DNA of 64,000 bases from a virus: the IMG/VR virus record IMGVR_UViG_3300017971_000283, positions 1 to 64,000 of that record; one strand, given 5' to 3'. Below are positions 58,770 through 64,000 of the stretch, in pieces. The stretch's first letter is position 1. Each line of letters begins with the position of its first letter. The notes below the pieces were generated by a model that worked only from the letters and a program-made list of their open reading frames with translations, was not told the origin of the DNA and ran no database searches. The position numbers and the translations under genes were made by a program.

Positions 58770-60335
58770 TTATTCCTCAAAAGTTTTTAAATCTCTGCTT
58801 ATATACTCACTATCAATATTCACATACGCTGAATCCAAAGCCATGAGTACCATCACTTGATAATTTTTCTTCCCTTTTCCGGATCTGTTAAAAAGATTTG
58901 AAATCCGAACAACTCCATCTTCAGATTCTTGACGCCCTTGATTTAAGCCAATTTTACGATTAAGATGTGCAGTGATAGATTTACTGCCATCCCAATCTGT
59001 TTCTTTTAAATGCATTCTGTTTTGTGCATCTGCCTTTGCCTGATCACCAGTTATATAACATAAATCATATTCATCCGCAAGTCTTTTTGCCTTTTTCCAC
59101 GTTATATCTATATTTGACCTTTCATTTGTTGCTTCAGGTTCCCATCCATGAATACCTAAATAATCATCAACTATTACATCAGGAACAAAATTTTGTTTTT
59201 CAAGTATTTCTAAGTCTTTATAAATTTGATCAAAAGTAATAGTAAAATTTGAGTATTTTTTAAATACCAATTTTCCTTTCCAATTTTTTTGAAAATTCTT
59301 TAATTTCTTATTTAATATTTTCTTATTCAATATTTTTGGGTTTTTAAGTTTTTTGAACCAATAAGAAGTTTTAAACGCATAATTACCTCTACAAAGGGTA
59401 CAAGGTTTATATTTCATATCTAGTCTAAAACTTGGTTTCCTTCCCTTCTTGTCTAAAAGTATTTCTTTATTTTTTCTTATACTTTTTAAACAATCTCCCG
59501 ACTGATTAAGATCACAATCAAAAACTGGAACAATAAACAAACCATTGTTATCCTGATAATGCTTATCTAGCATTGTTCCAGTCATTCTTGGATAAAATCT
59601 CTCTTTTATTTGGTATTCATCCATTTCATTTGAATACCAAAGAACTTTCCTATTTGCTTCCAATGCTGCTATCACCGCAGCTTGAAGCATAAAAGATTTT
59701 TTTCCTTTTTCAGGTGCAGTAAAAGTGACTAATTCTTTTCTTTCAAAAGCACCTAAATATTCACCAAGCTTACCATCAAATAGAAAAAGCCCATCTTCTT
59801 TTTCTATTTGTTGAAGGAAAAATTTGTCGACTTCTGATCCATCAAAAAAGTCAATAAACCCTCCTGTTTCAAATTCTACTTTTGGCCTTTCTAATAAAAG
59901 TTTTTCAGCCTTATCATATCTTCCAAGATCGACTAGCTTTTTTCCTTTAGTATATATTTTTTTGAGCCCTTGATTTTTGGCCCACTCTCTTGTTTTATCA
60001 ATATAAAAACTTGAATTTTCTGAATTTTTTTCATTTATTGAAAAATCCGATAAATTAAGCAAATAATTTCCAACAATACTTATTTTTTCTTCAGACATTT
60101 TTTCTTTCTCAATTGAAAAAATATCTTGGATTTTTTCTTTAATCGGATTTTTATATTTTAAGTAATATTCTTTTGTCCATTGAAAAATAACTTGTTCAAA
60201 ATCTTGTTCAAAATATTCCTTTTTTAAAAAATCAAAAGCGCTTAAACAAAATTCTTGATCGATAATAAGCAGAGAAAGTATTTTTTTTTCAAAAGGTAAT
60301 TGCTCAATAGTTATTTTTTTAAACGACATTATCAT
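58770..60335 (-). CDS. DnaB-like replicative helicase
   Basis: The 521-residue product has the RecA-like core of DnaB/gp41 helicases with Walker B PDVIVDDYLGI and the motif AHLNRKIGLNQGRQESEDG. A zinc-finger insert (FDCDLNQSGDCL, then CTLCRGNYAF) is typical of a phage subfamily. The Walker A position reads APEKGKKSF instead of GxxxxGKT/S, leaving GKKS. It should unwind DNA ahead of the phage DnaE. The second start (MSF, two codons in) is equally likely. Confidence 0.75.
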   Translation of the reverse strand: MIMSFKKITIEQLPFEKKILSLLIIDQEFCLSAFDFLKKEYFEQDFEQVIFQWTKEYYLKYKNPIKEKIQDIFSIEKEKMSEEKISIVGNYLLNLSDFSINEKNSENSSFYIDKTREWAKNQGLKKIYTKGKKLVDLGRYDKAEKLLLERPKVEFETGGFIDFFDGSEVDKFFLQQIEKEDGLFLFDGKLGEYLGAFERKELVTFTAPEKGKKSFMLQAAVIAALEANRKVLWYSNEMDEYQIKERFYPRMTGTMLDKHYQDNNGLFIVPVFDCDLNQSGDCLKSIRKNKEILLDKKGRKPSFRLDMKYKPCTLCRGNYAFKTSYWFKKLKNPKILNKKILNKKLKNFQKNWKGKLVFKKYSNFTITFDQIYKDLEILEKQNFVPDVIVDDYLGIHGWEPEATNERSNIDITWKKAKRLADEYDLCYITGDQAKADAQNRMHLKETDWDGSKSITAHLNRKIGLNQGRQESEDGVVRISNLFNRSGKGKKNYQVMVLMALDSAYVNIDSEYISRDLKTFEE

Positions 60336-60521
60336 TACTTTCAGTTTTATTATTACCCCTTAACATTTTATCAATATCATCAATAATAGAAAGTAACACT
60401 CTATTTGGAAAAATAATTAGCATTGCTGATAATTTAATATCTTCATCATATTTGTAAGGTCTTTACAAATATTGATTACGTTTTGTTCTGCTTGTTTCAC
60501 AAAACTTTTATTTTTTTTCAT
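60319..60521 (-). pseudogene. Interrupted small gene upstream of the helicase
   Basis: ATG 60521 opens MKKNKSFVKQAEQNVINICK and DLTNMM, ending after 34 codons. One base back, KYDEDIKLSAMLIIFPNRVL and DDIDKMLRGNNKTESNDNVV continues to TAA 60319, overlapping the helicase start. The break lies on a perfect 10-bp hairpin (60448-60472). One missing base, or a recoding event, would join them into a 66-residue protein. Confidence 0.5.
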
Positions 60522-60533
60522 TTCATTTTTTCC

Positions 60534-60734
60534 TCAATGAATAGTTAAACAACCAACTTGATAAATTTTTTCACCAACCTTGCAATAAGAAATATTTTTT
60601 AAACACCCACATTCTTTTCCTAAAACATTTTCAAAAATTTCATCATGATTTTTTGTATGGGAACAATCATCGCATTTTTCAAACCGATAAGCAAAAATGC
60701 ATTTTACTTTATTTTTTTCTTCTATTTTTATCAT
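60534..60734 (-). CDS. Cys-rich protein, paralogue A
   Basis: The 66-residue product has CIFAYRFEKCDDCSHTKNHD, then IFENVLGKECGCLKN and CKVGEKIYQVGCLTIH: eight cysteines and several His, enough for two metal sites. It is clearly homologous to 62252-62440, with about half of the residues identical by eye and all Cys conserved. Confidence 0.65.
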   Translation of the reverse strand: MIKIEEKNKVKCIFAYRFEKCDDCSHTKNHDEIFENVLGKECGCLKNISYCKVGEKIYQVGCLTIH

Positions 60735-60780
60735 GTTTTGGCCTACTCTTTTTTGTTGTTGATTTCAAAAATGCCCTTAT

Positions 60781-61674
60781 TTAAAACAATTCAGGTCTTA
60801 ATTCTTTGATTTTAAGAATAGTTAAGTTAAGTAAAGTTTTAAAATTAATAGTTGGATTTTTCATTTTTTTAACAATATCCCAAATTTCTTCACTTACCAA
60901 GTCATGATAAACAGTATTTAGCAACCTTGGAATATATTTTGAATTCCATCCTTCCATTTCATTAACTATTTTTGAATATACCTTACCAACAAAAAATGAA
61001 TCAATAAATTTATCAACAATTTCTTGTTCAATTAAATTTCTAAATTTCTTATCAGTAGGTCCCATTTCTTTCTGATGTTTTTCTTTAAAATTAGTTACAA
61101 TTTTAGCAAAACATAATCTACCAAACTTGTTTTGATAATCATAATTTTTAACAACAATACCCTCGCCTACCCCTGCACCATCACGAATCAAGAATTTGTT
61201 GTTTTGAAGTTCTATAAGTAAATTATCATAAGTAGAATTTCGTATAATCGACATTGCTGGAATATAATCAATCCCAAATTCTTCCAAAAGCGGTTGGTAA
61301 TCACTATAATTAAGATATTTGTCTGTCAAATCACTATAGACATCAAATACATAAAATTTTCGCCAAGCTTCATCTTTATATGTTTTTAGACTATGAGGAA
61401 CCAACCACTCACCATAAAGACGCAATTCAGAGTGTTCGAGAAAAAACATTTTAATATTTTCATTTTTCTCCATAGTAGCAAGAAAACCAGCATTATCATC
61501 TTCAAGAGTTAATTCTCTTGTTCTACTTCCAGCCATCAACAAACCGCCTATACCCGACCACAAACTTGCATTCGTTCCGTCAATTTTAGGAAAAATGTAA
61601 CACAATCCTAATTCGATCCCTTCCACTTCATCATTCCCAAACCTTTCAAGATGCATATATTTTTTAAAATTCAT
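60781..61674 (-). CDS. RNA ligase (T4 Rnl2 type)
   Basis: The 297-residue product has nucleotidyltransferase motif I PKIDGTNAS with Lys30 as the adenylated residue, motif III-like RKFYVFDVYSD, motif IV GEGIVVK near 172 and motif V CFAKIV. A helical C-terminal domain like that of Rnl2 follows. Such enzymes seal nicks in RNA, for example in tRNAs cut by host defence nucleases. Confidence 0.85.
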   Translation of the reverse strand: MNFKKYMHLERFGNDEVEGIELGLCYIFPKIDGTNASLWSGIGGLLMAGSRTRELTLEDDNAGFLATMEKNENIKMFFLEHSELRLYGEWLVPHSLKTYKDEAWRKFYVFDVYSDLTDKYLNYSDYQPLLEEFGIDYIPAMSIIRNSTYDNLLIELQNNKFLIRDGAGVGEGIVVKNYDYQNKFGRLCFAKIVTNFKEKHQKEMGPTDKKFRNLIEQEIVDKFIDSFFVGKVYSKIVNEMEGWNSKYIPRLLNTVYHDLVSEEIWDIVKKMKNPTINFKTLLNLTILKIKELRPELF

Positions 61675-61726
61675 TTCTACCCTCCTTCTCTCTATATTTA
61701 ATTGTCATCATAAATCCTCCATTTTC

Positions 61727-62137
61727 TCATTCCATAACAATTCCCACCTCTTGAAGAATTTTAGTTGTAAAAGAAAGAAGATCGCCAAAACAATAAAAAA
61801 ATGATAAATGATCTAAAAAACCCTCTTTTCTATTTTCTCCCAAAACTTCTTGAAAAATTATTTCTGAAATTCTATCATTTGGGAGATCGAAAGTTTTAAA
61901 AAGATCTTGTTTAAAACTTTCAAGTAATCTTTTTTTATCTTGAGAAAACAAAATAAAATCCTTTTTGTTTTTCTTCAAGGCTTCAAAATAATCCATCCCA
62001 ACATTTCTTCCACATCTTGAACAAAAATTATCACCATGTAAAAAAACTTTATTACATCTTTTACATTCTCTTTTTGGGTCTTTAGGGATTTTTAATTTTG
62101 TAGTGTATTTTCCATTTTTAATATCTTTTTCCATTTC
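61727..62137 (-). CDS. Zinc-ribbon protein, 136 residues
   Basis: ATG 62137 has AGGGAGGATAGAA upstream. Residues 20-40 form a ribbon (ECKRCNKVFLHGDNFCSRCG); the rest is helical. It follows a stretch that also encodes a conserved-looking peptide in another frame. No family recognised. Confidence 0.6.
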   Translation of the reverse strand, partial: EMEKDIKNGKYTTKLKIPKDPKRECKRCNKVFLHGDNFCSRCGRNVGMDYFEALKKNKKDFILFSQDKKRLLESFKQDLFKTFDLPNDRISEIIFQEVLGENRKEGFLDHLSFFYCFGDLLSFTTKILQEVGIVME

Positions 62138-62155
62138 TATCCTCCCTTTCAAAAA

Positions 62156-62198
62156 CGCCCTTATTCATGCCAAATTCAAGACTTCTATCTTCAACCTT
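62156..62198. repeat. Direct repeat, copy 1
   Basis: About 43 bases, nearly identical to 62468-62509. On the minus strand both can encode V(E/K)DRSLEFG followed by NKG, so they may be the ends of duplicated small genes. Confidence 0.65.
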
Positions 62199-62251
62199 TT
62201 TCCCATGCCTTTTTGAATTCAGAAAAATTAGTTAAATAAATTTAAACTTTC

Positions 62252-62440
62252 TCAATGAATAGATAAACAATTCACTATATAAATTCTTTCACCAACAATA
62301 CATCTTGAACTATTTTCTGAACACCCACATTTTTTACCTAAAACATTTTCAAAAACCTCCTCATGAATTTTTGCATGAGGACAAAATTGACAATTTTCAA
62401 ATTCATAAGACAAAATACATCTTACTTTTTTATTTCGCAA
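62252..62440 (-). CDS. Cys-rich protein, paralogue B
   Basis: The 62-residue product (CILSYEFENCQFCPHAKIHE, FENVLGKKCGCSEN) shares all cysteines and the GKxCGC and CLSIH ends with paralogue A, 1.7 kb away. Both sit beside copies of the same 43-bp repeat region, which suggests a segmental duplication. Confidence 0.65.
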   Translation of the reverse strand: MRNKKVRCILSYEFENCQFCPHAKIHEEVFENVLGKKCGCSENSSRCIVGERIYIVNCLSIH

Positions 62441-62467
62441 TTTAATCCTCCCAATTGTTTTTAATTT

Positions 62468-62509
62468 CGCCCTTATTTATGCCAAATTCGAGACTTCTAT
62501 CCTTGACCT
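62468..62509. repeat. Direct repeat, copy 2
   Basis: Nearly identical to 62156-62198, in the same orientation; copies are about 310 bases apart. Confidence 0.65.
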
Positions 62510-62533
62510 GTATCTCAGTATAACCAAAGTTTT

Positions 62534-62578
62534 GAAAATCGATTCTACACCCCAATAAGCTCGATTTTGACCCGGTAT
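62534..62578. repeat. 45-bp inverted long-range repeat, copy B
   Basis: Exact reverse complement of 29027-29071, 33.5 kb away. As in copy A, it runs directly into a CCCGGTAT hairpin. Confidence 0.85.
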
Positions 62579-62604
62579 CGGAAAGAATCCGATACCGGGT
62601 TTTA
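62570..62604 (+). terminator. Perfect 12-bp hairpin with U tract
   Basis: ACCCGGTATCGG and its complement flank a 7-base loop, followed by TTTAAATTTT on the plus strand. Genes on both sides are leftward, so it would block antisense transcription. Confidence 0.7.
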
Positions 62605-62672
62605 AATTTTCAATCTCCTTCGTTTTCTTTTTCATTGTAAAAAAGAGACATCAAAAAAAACTTTTTTACAAT

Positions 62673-62737
62673 AGCGGCAATACGAACAAAGGTTGGTAGA
62701 CCCCGGCAGATTGAGTACCGGTCGAAAGGATGCCGCT
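62673..62737. other. 65-base element bounded by AGCGGCA/TGCCGCT
   Basis: Perfect 7-bp terminal arms enclose a G+C-rich interior with an inner CCGG/CCGG pairing. It is tRNA-sized, but no anticodon or T arm fits on either strand. It may be a structured RNA or a protein-binding site. Confidence 0.4.
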
Positions 62738-62857
62738 TCATGAATATTTAAAAATAATTCTCGAACATCATATCCCCTTCACTTTCCGTCATTTCCATTG
62801 GCTTCTCCTTTTTTGATTGTTTTCAAAAAATCATTCGTTTTTTGCCCCGATATTTTG

Positions 62858-62885
62858 AATATATCACGAAAATCAAAAAAGGTTC
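62858..62885 (-). promoter_or_regulatory. Extended -10 promoter, family member 6
   Basis: The minus strand reads GAACCTTTTTTGATTTTCG followed by TGATATATT. It starts within 32 bases of the end of the initiator-like gene and would serve the genes from 62.4 kb leftward. Confidence 0.6.
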
Positions 62886-62889
62886 AAAA

Positions 62890-63924
62890 TTAATTTAAAA
62901 AAAGTTGATTTTGTTGTAGATGAGGGATGAATCTTGAGTTTTGATGATTGTCAGAAAGGAAGTAATGCAGTTTCATATCAGGTTGTTCCGCTGATTTAAA
63001 AAGCTCATCAATTAATTTTGGAATCCCAAAACGCCCTTTTAAATTTTCGGCCAAATTATCTTCATATTCCTCATAAAATTCTTTTATTTTTTCCCCTATC
63101 CTGGCACAAGTGTTTTCGTTATGGGTTGATTTTAAAGGCTCTATTTGAAATTCATTACAATATTCTTCCCAACATTCCCAAACAATTTCTGAATATCTTG
63201 ATTTTTTCTTTTTTAAAAAAAGTTTTTCGATATGTTCTTCCCCTTTCAAAAATTCCTCTAAAAGTGAATTTATTTTACCATATGCATTTTTTATTGTTTT
63301 TGTTCTCCCTCTAAAAAAATCCGATTCAAATTTGATGAAGTTTGAAATCGAAACTTTAAAAACATTTGTTGGAGAAATCTTTGAATCATGTGTTCTCATT
63401 GTTTTTTGATAAAGTGTCATTGCATTCATAATTTCTTCAGAAGAATGTTTTTTCAAAAATGATTTTATTAATTTTCTTGCTTTTGATTCGAGTTTTGTGC
63501 CGGTTCTATGTTTTTGAATCACCAAGCTATTCCAGTGCTCCCAAATAGTTTTGAAATCATCTGGAACATTAATTTCTTTAAAAAAACCTTTGCATTTCTT
63601 GTTAAAATTTTTGTTTTGTTCTTCTTTTCTGATTAATTTAAGTTTTTTAAGTTTCTTTTCTCTTATATCGCGCCCGCACGTTCTAGAATTATTATTATTA
63701 TTATTATTATTATTTATATAACTAGCCTTCTTTTTAAAATTATAAGAATACGGAGTATTCTTATAATTATTATAAAAGAAGTTTTTTCTAAACATATTAT
63801 ACTCCGTAGGAGTATAATATTTTAGAAAAAAGTTATTTAAATCTATGATATTATTATATCTTGATATATTATAATATAAGGCGAAATCATTTTTGGATAT
63901 AACTTGTTGATTTTGTTCGTTCAT
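62890..63924 (-). CDS. Probable replication initiation/helicase-loader protein
   Basis: The 344-residue product has a low-complexity N-terminal 85 residues (YNNYKNTPYSYNF, then nine Asn), a basic stretch and two helical domains (WEHWNSLVIQKHRTGTKLES and VWECWEEYCNEFQIEPLKS) that look like repeats. No family is certain. Position ahead of ligase, helicase and clamp genes, and strong DNA hairpins in its 5-prime part, fit an initiator gene that contains an origin, as lambda O does. This is an inference. Confidence 0.5.
   Translation of the reverse strand: MNEQNQQVISKNDFALYYNISRYNNIIDLNNFFLKYYTPTEYNMFRKNFFYNNYKNTPYSYNFKKKASYINNNNNNNNNSRTCGRDIREKKLKKLKLIRKEEQNKNFNKKCKGFFKEINVPDDFKTIWEHWNSLVIQKHRTGTKLESKARKLIKSFLKKHSSEEIMNAMTLYQKTMRTHDSKISPTNVFKVSISNFIKFESDFFRGRTKTIKNAYGKINSLLEEFLKGEEHIEKLFLKKKKSRYSEIVWECWEEYCNEFQIEPLKSTHNENTCARIGEKIKEFYEEYEDNLAENLKGRFGIPKLIDELFKSAEQPDMKLHYFLSDNHQNSRFIPHLQQNQLFLN
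63688..63714. repeat. ATT/AAT microsatellite in the initiator-like gene
   Basis: About nine uninterrupted trinucleotide units encode a run of Asn. Length is probably variable. Confidence 0.9.
63738..63768. repeat. 14-bp perfect hairpin inside the initiator-like gene
   Basis: AATTATAAGAATAC and its complement flank the loop GGA. It is in coding sequence for YKNTPYSYNFK. Confidence 0.85.
63782..63831. repeat. Long near-perfect hairpin inside the initiator-like gene
   Basis: A 12-bp perfect stem (ATATTATACTCC, loop GTA) extends after a single bulged base into a further 10-11 bp (TTTTTTCTAAA). It shares ATACTCCGTA-like core letters with the hairpin at 63738. Confidence 0.8.
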
Positions 63925-64000
63925 TTTTGGAAAGATTTTTTGATATTTCGATATTTCTAGAGAAGTCGTTTTGGTCGTTACTGTAGGATTTTTTTGGTCG
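63925..64000. other. Leader of the initiator-like gene with short repeats
   Basis: On the minus strand CGACCAAAA occurs twice and CGACTTC once within 76 bases, together with ATCGAAATATC. These could be initiator-binding iterons, but the window ends here. Confidence 0.35.

Larger units (their letters stand above)
62441..62889. other. 449-base region without an intact gene
   Basis: It holds the second direct-repeat copy, copy B of the 45-bp inverted repeat, a strong hairpin terminator, an inverted-repeat element at 62673-62737 and a promoter of the shared family. A short open stretch (FQNFGYTEIQVKDRSLEFGI) in the minus direction has only a weak TTG start. Confidence 0.6.

Noticed and set aside
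34668-60521. Sequencing error as the sole cause of all frame breaks
   Set aside because: More than 40 kb of large genes, including runs of nine A or T in the tape measure gene, are uninterrupted, so a uniform error rate does not fit. It cannot be excluded at single sites.
62673-62737. tRNA gene
   Set aside because: The terminal arms pair perfectly, but no anticodon arm or TTCRA loop fits on either strand.
1-64000. Integrase, excisionase or a complete lysis cassette
   Set aside because: No protein with such signatures was found; small membrane proteins alone are not enough to call lysis genes.

Overview
The window is a 64-kb piece of a tailed double-stranded DNA phage (Caudoviricetes) with very A+T-rich DNA. 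Nearly all genes are on the minus strand and tightly packed, with many ATGA or TAATG overlaps and clear AGGAG-type ribosome sites. A 2245-residue tape measure protein, a tail terminator and a tube protein indicate a long non-contractile (siphovirus) tail. Several lipoproteins with good lipoboxes suggest a didermic host, but the host cannot be named. No integrase, excisionase or clear lysis cassette is seen. The left gene runs off the window and the right edge lies upstream of a probable replication-initiation gene, so the genome continues on both sides.

Layout, left to right (transcription runs right to left). 1-24.7 kb is the virion module: tail tip, tape measure, tail chaperone with an in-frame extension behind a UGA, tube, Com-like zinc finger, tail terminator, neck protein, a connector fused to a fibre, adaptor, cement, epsilon15-type capsid, scaffold, MuF-type head protein, portal and large terminase. 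A promoter/operator region with three near-identical palindromes precedes scaffold and capsid. 20.8-28 kb carries likely nucleotide/DNA-modification genes: a DNA methyltransferase, a second SAM methyltransferase, a GT-A glycosyltransferase, a ParB/Srx-domain protein and ThyX. 27-29 kb has lipoproteins, followed by a HigA-like regulator.

30.8-33.2 kb is a small plus-strand island of separately terminated genes: a Gly/Cys-rich protein with a second UGA-interrupted extension, a tiny peptide and a ferritin-like protein. 33.2-43 kb is a dense accessory region of small, often zinc-ribbon or lipoprotein genes, several visibly broken, plus the small terminase, a dCTP deaminase and an HU-like protein. 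43.5 kb holds a perfect 50-bp palindrome whose centre is the bacterial parS consensus.

43.7-64 kb is the DNA metabolism module: a Rad50/SbcC split into two genes around an Mre11/SbcD nuclease, PD-(D/E)XK nuclease, FEN-type exonuclease, RecA-like recombinase, gp32-like SSB, DnaE polymerase, clamp loader, sliding clamp, DnaB-like helicase, Rnl2-like RNA ligase and a probable initiator gene with long hairpins. The phage therefore seems to bring a near-complete bacterial-type replisome. Recurrent oddities are in-frame UGA codons between coding segments, several -1 frame breaks (two on canonical slippery heptamers), a shared early-type promoter motif, and compact tRNA-like elements.
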